NCBI GenBank assembly: GCA_017305715.1
Contig: JAFKKG010000029.1
Span: forward strand, 1 to 64,000
Direction of reading: 5' to 3'
Length of the DNA stretch: 64,000 nucleotides
From: Hyphomicrobiales bacterium
Lineage (GTDB): Bacteria; Pseudomonadota; Alphaproteobacteria; Rhizobiales; Xanthobacteraceae
Positions 18,269 to 27,220 of the stretch are shown here, in pieces. The notes under the pieces were generated by a model. That model searched no databases. It was not told the DNA's origin and worked only from the letters and a program-made list of their open reading frames with translations. Position 1 is the stretch's first letter. Each line of letters opens with the position of its first letter. A program made the translations under genes and the position numbers.

Positions 18269-18313
18269 TATTTGCGAAAGCGCCGCAACGACGGCCATAC
18301 GGGAGGAGTTACC

Positions 18314-19468
18314 ATGAAATTCATTGCACACCTTGCTGCTGCGATTACCGCAATGGTATGGGCCTCGGCAGCATTCGCCGATATCAACATCGGCGTCATC
18401 CTGTCCTTGACCGGTCCTGCGGCCTCTCTTGGTATCCCGGCGCGGAACACGGTTGAATTGTGGCCCAAGGAGATCGCCGGCCACAAAATCAATGTCACGA
18501 TCCTCGACGACGCCTCCGATCCGGGTGCAGCGACAACAGCCGCCCGCAAGCTCACCGCGGAAAACAAGGTCGACGTGATTGTGGGTCCTTCGATCACGCC
18601 CACATCGCTGGCCATCATGCAAGTGGCGGAGGAGACGGGTACGCCCGTCCTTACCCTCGCAGGCGGCGGCGCCATTATCGAGCCGATGACCGGACCGCGC
18701 CGCTGGATGTTCAAGATGCCGCCCAGCGAGGTCATTCCGCTACAGATGATTCTCGACGACATGCGGAGATCCAAGAAGACCAAACTCGCCATTGTGGCGG
18801 TAGGCAGCGCTTACGGCCAAACGTTTCTCGATGTCGCGAAAAGCCTTGTTGAGAAATACGGTGTTTCGATCACGGTAACGGAACGCTTCAACCCGACGGA
18901 TCCCAGTTTCGCTTCGCAGGCGTTGAAGATCCTAGCTGCGGCACCGGATGCCGTCTTTATCGCAGCAACAGGAACACCCGGCGCAACCCCGCAAATCGAA
19001 CTCAAGCGACGCGGATTTGTCGGGGCAACATATCAAACACAGGCGATCGCCAATTCCGACTTTTTACGGGTCGGCGGAAAAGAGGTTGAGGGAGCGCTGC
19101 TTCCAGTGTCGCCGCTCCTTGTTGCGGAGCAACTGCCAGATACGAACTCGGTAAAGACCGTGGCGCTCAATTACCTGAAAATGTACGAGGGCAAGTTTGG
19201 CCCGCAGTCTCGCTCGCTCTTCGGCGGGATGGCATGGGATTCACTCCTTTTCATCCAGGCCGCGCTGAAAGACGGCTCCGTGAAGGTCGCTTCGGGTACT
19301 CCGGAATTCCGTACGGCACTACGGGATCGCCTCGAGCAGATCAAGGACCTCGTCGTGACGCAAGGCGTCTACACCTTGTCTCCGACTGATCATAACGGTG
19401 CTGATGACCGTAGTCAGGTGATGGTCCGGATCGAAAATGGCGGCTGGCGCTACGTCGAGCCCAAGTGA
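18314..19468 (+). CDS. Branched-chain-type ABC transporter periplasmic binding protein
   Basis: 384-residue type I periplasmic binding protein with a Sec signal peptide (MKFIAHLAAAITAMVWASAAFA, cut after about residue 22) and mature start DINIGVILSLTGPAASLGIP. ATG 18314 is chosen over the frame opening at 18272 because GGGAGGAG precedes it and the signal peptide begins there. It starts a six-gene operon with a monooxygenase, a DUF2783 protein, LivH, a LivM-LivG fusion and LivF. The presence of the monooxygenase suggests an aromatic ligand. Confidence 0.9.
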   Translation: MKFIAHLAAAITAMVWASAAFADINIGVILSLTGPAASLGIPARNTVELWPKEIAGHKINVTILDDASDPGAATTAARKLTAENKVDVIVGPSITPTSLAIMQVAEETGTPVLTLAGGGAIIEPMTGPRRWMFKMPPSEVIPLQMILDDMRRSKKTKLAIVAVGSAYGQTFLDVAKSLVEKYGVSITVTERFNPTDPSFASQALKILAAAPDAVFIAATGTPGATPQIELKRRGFVGATYQTQAIANSDFLRVGGKEVEGALLPVSPLLVAEQLPDTNSVKTVALNYLKMYEGKFGPQSRSLFGGMAWDSLLFIQAALKDGSVKVASGTPEFRTALRDRLEQIKDLVVTQGVYTLSPTDHNGADDRSQVMVRIENGGWRYVEPK

Positions 19469-19495
19469 TCCCCGTCCAATCCTGGACGATCAAAG

Positions 19496-21223
19496 GTGTT
19501 TGTAGTGGAAAGCACAGTTCCCAATTTTGTGCATACGACACATCCTGTCACCGTTCCGCCGCTGGCAAATGGCCGGGAAATCGCACGGCGGCCGGTGCTG
19601 ATAGCCGGCGGCGGTCCTGTGGGCCTTGCGGTTGCGCTTGCTCTCGCAAACCGCGGGATTGCGGTCCTCGTCGTCGAGGCAGATCAAACGGTATGTGCCG
19701 GCAGCCGAGCAATCTGCCTGTCCCGTCGTACGCTCGAAATCCTTGAACGTTTGGGCGCTCTTACGCCGTTTCAGGAAAAAGGCTTGCCTTGGACGGGTGG
19801 ACGAAGTTTCCACCGGTCCGATGAAGTACTTCACTTCACCATGCCGAACGACAGGGATCAGCGGCTCGCGCCGATGACGAATTTGCAGCAGTACTATATC
19901 GAGCAATTCCTGCTCGATGCCGCTGCCAAATGCGATCCTAATCTTCTCGAAGTGAGGTGGGGGACGCGCGTCGACGGGCTGCATCAGGGCCGGGATGGTG
20001 TGGTCGTCGAACTTGCCACCGACACGGTCTCGTATGCGACCGAATGCGACTTCCTGGTCGCATGCGACGGGGCGCGAAGTCGGGTGCGACAAGCCGTCGG
20101 ACTCCGGATGAACGGTACGTCGTACGAGGGCCGATACGTCATCGTCGATATCGAGATCGATCTCGATCTTCCCACCGAGCGGTTGGCTTGGTTCGATCCG
20201 CCCAGCAATCCTGGTCGCACCATGCTGATGCACAAGCAGCCGGACAATATCTGGCGGCTCGACTATCAGCTTCATCCCACGGAAGATTCGGAGGAGATGA
20301 TCCGCGAAGACAGGGTGACGCCCGTCGTTGCTGCGCATCTTGCGATGATAGGAATTGATCGCCCGTGGCGACTGATCTGGACTAGCATGTACCGCGCGGC
20401 TGCAGTGTCTCTGGATAGCTACCGAAGTGATCGCGTTATTTTCGCCGGTGACGCGGCTCATTTGGTTCCCATCTTCGGGGTTAGAGGACTGAACAGCGGC
20501 TTTGACGACGCCTTCAATCTCGGTTGGAAGCTTGCGAGCGTTATTTCTGGATGTTCGCCCGACACGATTCTCGACACCTACAGCTTGGAACGTCGGCGCG
20601 CCTGGGAAGTAAACGTCACCAGTGCAATGAAGAGCACCGAATTCATGGCGCCGCCATCGCGCGGTTACGGGTTGATGCGAGACGCGGTGCTCTCGTTGGC
20701 CAAGGATCATCCCGCGATCGCGACGCTGATCGATCCCCGCCAATCCGCCCCGATCGCCTACGAAGGGTCGCGTTTGAACACCATTACACGTGACGAGAGC
20801 TCGTTCAAAGCCGGGCCTCGACCGGGCTCACCTCCCTTGGAGTGCCCGCTCATCGTCAACGGGAAGAAACGCTACCTTACCAGCGTTCTCGGCAGCGATT
20901 TCACGCTGGTTTGGAGTGGCGAAGGTGATTTGCCGTCGATGATAACGAACGAACTGCATTGCGCGATCAATCGGGGCCTGTCTGTCGTTCTGGTTACGAT
21001 CGGAGCAGCCTGGCCCTTGTCCGGGATCGTGGGTCAATTGCAGGCCTTGCGCGCCGAGGTCGTCGAGGGGCGTTTCACGGAACTATATGATGCGGCTCCT
21101 TCTGCCGCGTATCTCTTCAGGCCGGACGGGCATGTCTGTGCGCGCTGGCGCACTCTGCGACCGGGTGATCTATCCAGCGCAATTGATGCCGCGCTTGGCT
21201 GCGGAAAGGCCGACCGTTCATGA
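19496..21223 (+). CDS. FAD-dependent monooxygenase (PheA/TfdB/MhpA family)
   Basis: 575 residues. The dinucleotide-binding motif VLIAGGGPVGLAVALAL lies near residue 35. The second FAD motif, VIFAGDAAHLVPIFGVRGLN, lies near residue 320 and is followed by DDAFNLGWKLA. The C-terminal thioredoxin-like domain typical of phenol hydroxylase-type enzymes is present. GTG 19496 gives a roughly 30-residue leader before the FAD domain; GTG 19505 is possible. It would hydroxylate a phenolic or hydroxyaromatic acid with NAD(P)H and O2. It lies inside the transporter operon, and its stop overlaps the DUF2783 gene by four bases. Confidence 0.88.
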   Translation: MFVVESTVPNFVHTTHPVTVPPLANGREIARRPVLIAGGGPVGLAVALALANRGIAVLVVEADQTVCAGSRAICLSRRTLEILERLGALTPFQEKGLPWTGGRSFHRSDEVLHFTMPNDRDQRLAPMTNLQQYYIEQFLLDAAAKCDPNLLEVRWGTRVDGLHQGRDGVVVELATDTVSYATECDFLVACDGARSRVRQAVGLRMNGTSYEGRYVIVDIEIDLDLPTERLAWFDPPSNPGRTMLMHKQPDNIWRLDYQLHPTEDSEEMIREDRVTPVVAAHLAMIGIDRPWRLIWTSMYRAAAVSLDSYRSDRVIFAGDAAHLVPIFGVRGLNSGFDDAFNLGWKLASVISGCSPDTILDTYSLERRRAWEVNVTSAMKSTEFMAPPSRGYGLMRDAVLSLAKDHPAIATLIDPRQSAPIAYEGSRLNTITRDESSFKAGPRPGSPPLECPLIVNGKKRYLTSVLGSDFTLVWSGEGDLPSMITNELHCAINRGLSVVLVTIGAAWPLSGIVGQLQALRAEVVEGRFTELYDAAPSAAYLFRPDGHVCARWRTLRPGDLSSAIDAALGCGKADRS

Positions 21224-21432
21224 GTGTCTGGAGCCGGGATGAGCGCGAACGCGCTTACACGAACCTTTGTGATGCCGTGACGGCGGCTGGTGAAGACGAA
21301 GAGTCGTTGTTCCTTTCGCGTCTATGCCTCTTGCTGATGGAAGAGCTTGGCGACGCCGAAAAGTTCGAAGGAATACTAGCGCAAGCCCAACTCCAAAGTG
21401 ACAAAGGTCTCAGTCGGAGCGCTACGGAATGA
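21220..21432 (+). CDS. Small DUF2783-type protein
   Basis: 70 residues, mostly helical and acidic (LCDAVTAAGEDEESLFLSRL, then LLLMEELGDAEKFEGILAQA). The pattern matches the short DUF2783 family as I remember it, which is often found beside FAD monooxygenases. Both ends overlap neighbours by four bases (ATGA at each junction), tying its translation to the monooxygenase and to LivH. Function unknown; a small partner or stability factor of the monooxygenase is an inference from position. Confidence 0.7.
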   Translation: MSVWSRDERERAYTNLCDAVTAAGEDEESLFLSRLCLLLMEELGDAEKFEGILAQAQLQSDKGLSRSATE

Positions 21433-22472
21433 ACGGCAACATAGCGCTGCTTCTGATTCAGGATGGCCTTACCGTCGGCGCGATTTATGCACTCCTGGCG
21501 GTGGCCCTTGTCCTGGTTTTTACGGTCACGAGAATCATCTTCATTCCACAGGGTGAATTCGTTTCGTTCGGTGCCCTGACGCTCGCCGCATTGCAGACGG
21601 GGCAGGTGCCCAAGACGATATGGCTTCTGATCGCTCTCGCTTGTCTGGTCGCGGTTCGAGATTCCGTTCGGTGCATTCGCTCAGGAGAGGGATTGCGTGC
21701 TGCGCGCGGCATTCTCGTGAATGTCGTGGTATCGTTTGTGGTCTGTGGCCTCGTATACGTGCTGGCGCCTCTCCAGTTTCCGCTTTGGGCGGATGCGATC
21801 ATATCGGTCGTGGTCGTCGTGTTCATCGGTATCACGCTTTACCGACTGGCGTTCGAGCCTCTTCAGAGTGCCAGCATCCTGGTTCTGCTGATCGCTGCGG
21901 TCGGAGTTCATCTCGCCCTTACCGGCCTTGGCTTGGCTATGTTCGGGGCAGAAGGCTCCAGGACGCCGCCGATGTTCGATTTTCAAGGCCAACTCGGGCC
22001 GCTGCAAATCGGTGGTCAAAGCATCGCGATCTTTGTATCGGCAAGTGTCGCGATGGCAGCGCTATCTTTCTTTTTCGGCGCGACCCTCGGTGGAAAGGCC
22101 CTAAGGGCTACCGCAGCAAATCGCGTGGGGGCACGTCTGCTCGGCATACGAACGGCGCGGGCTGGTACACTTGCATTCGGCCTCGCCGCCGCACTCGGCG
22201 CGGCATCAGGCGTGCTGATCTCTCCGCTCTCCACGATCTATTACGATACCGGGTTTCTAATAGGTCTGAAGGGGTTCATTGCGGCGGTGATCGGAGGGCT
22301 CGTGAGCTATCCCCTTGCGGCCGTGGGAGCGCTCGCCATCGGATTGCTCGAGAGTTTTACGACTTTCGAAACGAGCAAACTCAAAGACGTCATCGTCTTT
22401 GCGCTCATCCTACCCGTCCTTTTGCTTGTGTCGTTCACACATCGTAGCAGCGGTGAGGAGCAAAACAATTGA
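21429..22472 (+). CDS. livH: ABC transporter permease, LivH family
   Basis: 347-residue inner-membrane permease, longer than the 285 residues of the first LivH here. It has LivH landmarks (QDGLTVGAIYALLAVALVLV; FIPQGEFVSFGALTLAAL; GLKGFIAAVIGGLVSYPLAA). The extra length is an insertion of two hydrophobic segments around residues 90-140, which is seen in some family members. It overlaps DUF2783 upstream and the LivM-LivG fusion downstream by four bases each. Confidence 0.88.
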   Translation: MNGNIALLLIQDGLTVGAIYALLAVALVLVFTVTRIIFIPQGEFVSFGALTLAALQTGQVPKTIWLLIALACLVAVRDSVRCIRSGEGLRAARGILVNVVVSFVVCGLVYVLAPLQFPLWADAIISVVVVVFIGITLYRLAFEPLQSASILVLLIAAVGVHLALTGLGLAMFGAEGSRTPPMFDFQGQLGPLQIGGQSIAIFVSASVAMAALSFFFGATLGGKALRATAANRVGARLLGIRTARAGTLAFGLAAALGAASGVLISPLSTIYYDTGFLIGLKGFIAAVIGGLVSYPLAAVGALAIGLLESFTTFETSKLKDVIVFALILPVLLLVSFTHRSSGEEQNN

Positions 22473-24265
22473 TCAGATCGTTTCGACAAGTTGGTCTTGA
22501 AACGTACGGCATTCTTGCTCTTGCCGGCGTCACGGTTGTCGTGCCGTTTCTGCCCATCTCGGAGTTTTGGGTAACGCTCGGCAATTATATTGGCATTTCC
22601 GCGCTCGTGGCGATCGGTCTGGTTCTTCTTACGGGTGCCGCCGGCATCACCTCATTTGGCCAGGCTGCGTTCGTCGGCATCGGTGCATACACGACGGCCT
22701 ACCTGACGACGGCACATGATGCGTCGGCTTGGCTTGGTCTCATTGCAGGACTTTGCGCCACGGGCGTTACAGCCGTCGTGCTCGGTGAACTGACGATGCG
22801 ATTGTCGGGGCATTTTCTTCCTCTTGGCACCTTGGCATGGGGATTGGCGTTGTACTTTCTGGCCGGAAATCTTGATTTCCTGGGTGGATACGACGGGATG
22901 ACCGGAATTCCTCCCATCCAATTGGGTCCGATCGCGCTTGATAAGGGACGACGCATATTCTGGCTGATATGGGCAATCGTGCTGATTGCGATCATCATCA
23001 CCGGAAACCTCATGCGGTCGCGGTCAGGTCGGGCTCTCCGGGCGCTTAAGGAAAGCGGAGCGCTTGCCGAGTCGATGGGCGTGAATACCGCTCGCGAAAA
23101 GCTCAAGGTCTTTGTCACTGCCGCGTTGCTCGCAAGCGTTGCCGGCTGGTTGTTTGCCCATATGCAGCGAACCGTGAACCCGACGCCATTTTCGGCGATG
23201 GCGAGTATCGAATACCTGTTGATGGCCGTCATCGGCGGATTAAGCTCCGTTTGGGGTGGATTGATCGGAGCGGCCGCAGTCCTGATTCTGAAAGATCTGC
23301 TTCAGCGATTGCTGCCGGTACTTTCTGCGCCGGTCGGCACTTATGAGATCGTGGTCTTTGGTGCGATCCTTGTCATACTCCTACAGTATTCGGCGCAGGG
23401 AATATGGGGCCTTTTAGTCCGCGCCTGTCGGCGACAGTCCAAGCCGCAAAGCGCTCCGTCGGTTACTTCCGCGAGTCTCCTCGACCATCGATCCAAGCCG
23501 AGGGTGGGTGAGCCAATCCTTCAGATCGAGGCCGTTCGACGAACGTTCGGCGGCCTCGTTGCGGTCAATGATGTGAGCTTTGGGGTTCGCGCTGGCGAGA
23601 TCGTCGGATTGATCGGTCCCAACGGAGCTGGAAAAAGCACGCTCTTTAATCTCGTGTCCGGAGCGTTGGCGCCGGTCAGCGGAACAGTCTCGCTGCTCGG
23701 AGACCGCAGGTACAAGCGAGGTGCGCGGCAAGTCGCGACTCTCGGTGTCTCCCGTTCCTTTCAGCATGTGAAGATGGATGCCGAGATGACCGTGCTGGAG
23801 AATGTAGCGCTCGGAGCTCATCTCCGCGGCAACAGGGGCCATTTGAGCGCGATGCTGGGCCTTGACCGAAAGGAAGAACGCGCGATCCACATGGAGGCGC
23901 GGCGTCAGTTGAGTGCGCTCGGGCTAAGTGATTTCGACGGCCATCCCGCCGGGGCTCTCGCGCTCGGGCAGCAACGCTTGATGGAGATCGCGCGCGCTCT
24001 TGCGGGGGATCCCATTCTTCTTCTCCTCGATGAACCTGCTGCGGGTTTGCGCCACGCCGAGAAGCAGGAGTTGGCCGCCGTGCTCAACCGAGTGCGCGCG
24101 GAAGGTTTAGCAATTCTGCTCGTTGAGCATGACATGGAGTTGGTAATGGGTCTGGCTGATCGACTGATCGTGCTCGACTTCGGTACCAAGATTGCCGAAG
24201 GCGTTCCAGATGACGTGCGTCGTGAACCGCGTGTCCTGGAGGCCTATCTCGGGAGTGTCGCGTGA
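22469..24265 (+). CDS. LivM-LivG fusion: permease joined to ABC ATPase
   Basis: 598 residues. The first 330 are a LivM-type permease (GAAGITSFGQAAFVGIGAYTT; IEYLLMAVIGGLSSVWGGLIG). A 20-residue linker leads to a LivG-type ATPase from about residue 350, with Walker A GPNGAGKST near 383, signature LALGQQRLMEIARAL and Walker B ILLLLDEPAAG. The TTG start overlaps the livH stop by four bases. Such fusions are known in the family. The neighbouring transporter at 0.7-5.4 kb keeps the two proteins separate, so the two systems are not recent duplicates. Confidence 0.88.
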   Translation: MIRSFRQVGLETYGILALAGVTVVVPFLPISEFWVTLGNYIGISALVAIGLVLLTGAAGITSFGQAAFVGIGAYTTAYLTTAHDASAWLGLIAGLCATGVTAVVLGELTMRLSGHFLPLGTLAWGLALYFLAGNLDFLGGYDGMTGIPPIQLGPIALDKGRRIFWLIWAIVLIAIIITGNLMRSRSGRALRALKESGALAESMGVNTAREKLKVFVTAALLASVAGWLFAHMQRTVNPTPFSAMASIEYLLMAVIGGLSSVWGGLIGAAAVLILKDLLQRLLPVLSAPVGTYEIVVFGAILVILLQYSAQGIWGLLVRACRRQSKPQSAPSVTSASLLDHRSKPRVGEPILQIEAVRRTFGGLVAVNDVSFGVRAGEIVGLIGPNGAGKSTLFNLVSGALAPVSGTVSLLGDRRYKRGARQVATLGVSRSFQHVKMDAEMTVLENVALGAHLRGNRGHLSAMLGLDRKEERAIHMEARRQLSALGLSDFDGHPAGALALGQQRLMEIARALAGDPILLLLDEPAAGLRHAEKQELAAVLNRVRAEGLAILLVEHDMELVMGLADRLIVLDFGTKIAEGVPDDVRREPRVLEAYLGSVA

Positions 24266-24996
24266 CAAGCCATCTGCTTAGTCTGCAAGATGTTACGATC
24301 AAGTACGGCCAGATCGAAGCCGTCCATCGAGCGTCACTTGATGTTCCAGCCGGAGCGATTACGAGCATAATCGGACCCAACGGAGCCGGGAAGAGCACAA
24401 CCCTGAGCGCCATATCTGGTCTCCTGCGTTGTACCGGGCATCTCCGCTTCGATGGCCAGCAACTTCACCATCAAACGGTGGAAGATCGGGTCGATGCGGG
24501 CCTGATTTTCGTCCCCGAGCGACGCGAGTTGTTCACGTCCATGACAGTCGCTGATAACCTTCAGCTCGGTAGCTATCGATTCCGGCGCGAGTCGTCCGGT
24601 CGGCGGACTGCGGATCTGGAAGCCGTCTACGCATTGTTTCCGCGGCTCAGGGAGCGCCAGGCGCAACTTGCCGGCACGCTATCTGGCGGGGAACGCCAGA
24701 TGCTGGCGATCGGCCGCGCCTTGATGTGTCGTCCAAAGCTGCTCATGCTCGATGAGCCGAGCTTGGGGCTGGCTCCTCGCATTGTGAAAGAGATCTTTCA
24801 GATCATCAGCCAATTGCGCGCGAAGGGCGTAGCCGTGCTGTTGGTCGAACAAAACGCAAGAGCAGCGCTTGAAATCGCGGATACGGCCTATGTCCTCGAA
24901 AGAGGAACGATCGTCATGAACGGGGCGGCCCGAACGTTGGCATCGGATCCAAAGCTTATCGATACATATCTCGGGCTCCCGAGTGAGGCGCGATGA
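24262..24996 (+). CDS. livF: ABC transporter ATPase, LivF family
   Basis: 244 residues; GTG start overlapping the fusion stop by four bases. Walker A GPNGAGKST near residue 40, signature LSGGERQMLAIGRAL, Walker B LLMLDEPSLGLAP, and the LivF-typical VEQNARAALEIADTAYVLE. Last gene of the second uptake operon and the end of the catabolic island before the degraded mobile-element remnants. Confidence 0.9.
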   Translation: MTSHLLSLQDVTIKYGQIEAVHRASLDVPAGAITSIIGPNGAGKSTTLSAISGLLRCTGHLRFDGQQLHHQTVEDRVDAGLIFVPERRELFTSMTVADNLQLGSYRFRRESSGRRTADLEAVYALFPRLRERQAQLAGTLSGGERQMLAIGRALMCRPKLLMLDEPSLGLAPRIVKEIFQIISQLRAKGVAVLLVEQNARAALEIADTAYVLERGTIVMNGAARTLASDPKLIDTYLGLPSEAR

Positions 24997-25312
24997 CCGC
25001 TTTTAGGTCTGGAGCAAGGGACGGACAGCGAAAGGCCACGCAGTCGCTTGCGCGCTGTGCTCGTTGACCACTAGTTGGATTCGCCAGTGAACCACACTCA
25101 TGTACGCCATCATTGTTGATGACATACCAAAAAACTGTCGACCATTTATCCTGCGCAATCGCAGTTTTCGCGTGCCAATCTGCCGATTGTGAGAAGCGCT
25201 TCAGTCAACGGTGGGAAGTGAACCGGATGCGTTGATCGAAGCCCGGGTTGAGCGAGGCATCCTGGCTTATAGCGGCGACGCGCAGATCGATGGCGTTCCG
25301 GGCACCTCGGCG

Positions 25313-25360
25313 CCGATTCAATTAGCGTTCCTGGAGCGGTTCACCGATTAATTGAATCGG
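25313..25360. repeat. 12-bp inverted repeat at the recombinase truncation point
   Basis: CCGATTCAATTA (25313-25324) and TAATTGAATCGG (25349-25360) are perfect inverted repeats separated by 24 bp. On the minus strand the recombinase similarity stops just before this point. It may be a junction left by an insertion or deletion, or a hairpin; no target-site duplication was identified. Confidence 0.4.
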
Positions 25361-25507
25361 GGGACCGGCTTTGTAAGCCTCACAGGCCTCTCGTTGAGCG
25401 CGGAGGGAATTGAACGCTTGCTCCAATCCGTGTTTGGTCGATTTACGAGTGTATGTTGCGCAGCGAAGTGGTCTGGTCGATTCAACCCGCATCGCCGTCG
25501 CTCCCAT
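25322..25507 (-). pseudogene. Serine recombinase, N-terminal remnant
   Basis: Sixty-one codons whose middle ([20 protein letters not shown] then [13 protein letters not shown]) matches the start of the large serine recombinases of rhizobial mobile elements, including the catalytic serine in RKST. The catalytic domain should continue for another 120 residues and the protein for 400-500, but similarity ends near 25365. A degraded DUF2924 gene lies directly upstream on the same strand, the usual partner order in such elements. Confidence 0.65.
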
Positions 25508-25802
25508 CCGCGGAGCCAGCAGATCTCAATCCGAAAAACCGTGGACCATTCCATCTTGTGCCGGTGATAGCGGTCGCGATCTCAGACAGGCTGGCGAAGG
25601 TTTTGCCGTCGTAGGCAAGGCCTTTATCGAGCACCCGGAATCGGTAGGTTCGTCGATTCCAGGTCTGGACGAGTTTGGAGCCCGGTTTGATCCGCCGCGG
25701 CGGTACCGGCGAGCGTCGGGCTTGGCTGCGGCGGCCTTGAACAGCTCCCGATAGCGCTTCCGAAGCTCGAGGATAAGGACACCTTCCGTTTTCGAGCTTC
25801 AC
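25482..25802 (-). pseudogene. DUF2924 gene remnant, frameshifted
   Basis: The C-terminal half is clear DUF2924: RIKPGSKLVQTWNRRTYRFR, then a conserved core ending ITGTRWNGPRFFGL. Upstream, the conserved N-terminal-like stretch ELRKRYRELFKAAAAKPDA is in a different minus-strand frame (around 25710-25775), so the gene has a frameshift near 25700. DUF2924 genes usually sit immediately before a serine recombinase, as here. Non-functional. Confidence 0.6.
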
Positions 25803-25844
25803 CTCTATCAGCCTTCTGAAAACGGCTGTCTGGCGTGCTCCGAT

Positions 25845-27059
25845 CTATACGCCGGCCGCAACCACGGCTGACACTGGCCCACGCCGCCACCATGGACCGG
25901 CGCGACCAAGGATGAGGATTGAAACAATCAGCGTGGCGCCGAGCCCCGTCGGCTTGTCCGTGAAGTAACAGGCGATGAGAACGAGTGCGCCGCCCAGTGC
26001 CGGAAGTTCATAGCTGCGAAAGCCGGTCTTCAATCCAATGCGGACCAGGAAGGCGACGGGAATGGCGAGCACCACCATGTCGTAGATGGCGATATAGGGC
26101 GTGACCAGCAGTGTCCCTGCGGCAAGAGCGGCGGCCTTCAAGGGGTAGGATACGCGGCTTCGCCATATCAGCGCCACCACCACCGCAACGGACGTGGTGA
26201 GGACAATCTGGAATGTCCAGGCAAGCTGTTCGGCGCCGCCGAGATAACGCACCATCGCGTAGATGCTCTGCAGTTTCCACCATGTTGCCTTGCCGTCGGT
26301 CAGAATGTCTTGCGAGGATTTCGGCAACCAGTGGAAGAACGCCAACCAACTCTCGGTGCCGAAGGCGAGCCACGAAACGGCGAACATCGCGCTCGCCGTC
26401 ACGCTGGCGCTGATGAACACGCGCCAATGCCCGGCTACGATCAGCACGATCGGAAACAGCAGCCCGTATTGCGGTTTGTACGTCAATAGCCCAAGGCATA
26501 TCCCCGCAAGCACCTGACGTATCGGGATCAGATACAGGGTGCCGCCGATGAGCGCGGCGGTGAGGAACCCGTTCTGTCCGACAATCGCATTGATGAAAAC
26601 CATTGGAGAGGCGAGCGCGAGCAGAACACCGAAGTTGCGACCGACGATCGCGCGCATGACGGCAACATAGGGCACAAGGCTGGCAAGAACCCAGCCGAGA
26701 TACGCCACAGAATAGGGCAACAGCGCCAGCACGCATGCGACAAAGAAAAACGGCGGGGGGTAGTGCCAGGGAAAATTGCCTGCAAAATCCTGGCCGAGTC
26801 TCGCGACCTCGATCCGCTTCAGGATGTCCCAGTCAAAGGCTTGCGCCGGTAGGCCATCCAGCGCGAGACGCCCGGCGCTCCAGAAGCTGATGAAGTCCGC
26901 CGGGATCCCGAGGCCGTTCCGATCATAGATCCACGCGCCCACAAAATACGCCACTGGAAAAACCGTCAGGTTCATCGCGCACAAGGCAAAACATACCTTG
27001 CGGAGCAGTGCAGGGACCTCGATGGGCACCGGCGCGATTTTGAGGGTGGAGGCGGCCAT
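25845..27059 (-). CDS. DUF2029/GT87-type membrane glycosyltransferase
   Basis: 404-residue polytopic membrane protein with about ten hydrophobic segments. The family-typical early loop is FISFWSAGRLALDGLPAQAFD, followed by FPWHYPPPFFFVACVLALLPY. GT87 enzymes use polyprenyl-phosphate sugars and act at the outer face of the inner membrane. ATG 27059 is chosen because GAGGA sits six bases upstream. Divergent from the Tad pilus locus; a role in pilin or surface glycosylation is possible but only positional. Confidence 0.82.
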   Translation of the reverse strand: MAASTLKIAPVPIEVPALLRKVCFALCAMNLTVFPVAYFVGAWIYDRNGLGIPADFISFWSAGRLALDGLPAQAFDWDILKRIEVARLGQDFAGNFPWHYPPPFFFVACVLALLPYSVAYLGWVLASLVPYVAVMRAIVGRNFGVLLALASPMVFINAIVGQNGFLTAALIGGTLYLIPIRQVLAGICLGLLTYKPQYGLLFPIVLIVAGHWRVFISASVTASAMFAVSWLAFGTESWLAFFHWLPKSSQDILTDGKATWWKLQSIYAMVRYLGGAEQLAWTFQIVLTTSVAVVVALIWRSRVSYPLKAAALAAGTLLVTPYIAIYDMVVLAIPVAFLVRIGLKTGFRSYELPALGGALVLIACYFTDKPTGLGATLIVSILILGRAGPWWRRGPVSAVVAAGV

Positions 27060-27220
27060 GCACAATCCTCGATGGAGATTTCTGCCCCGGAATAGCGGCT
27101 GCCCCCGGAATACTACGGTACGGAAATCGGTGTTATAGTAAGGTTAATAGAGGATTAAAGGACACACCCAATACGAAAATCCGAGACTCTTTGGTCATAA
27201 TGATTGTAAATAGCCTCAGT

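Larger units (their letters stand above)
24997..25844. other. 848-bp region of decayed genes at the island edge
   Basis: No intact gene. It holds remnants of a serine recombinase and a DUF2924 gene on the minus strand, an inverted repeat at the recombinase truncation point, and a 46-codon plus-strand frame (25211-25351) that reads like the C-terminal end of an unidentified protein. The rest (24997-25210) shows nothing I can name. Confidence 0.6.
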
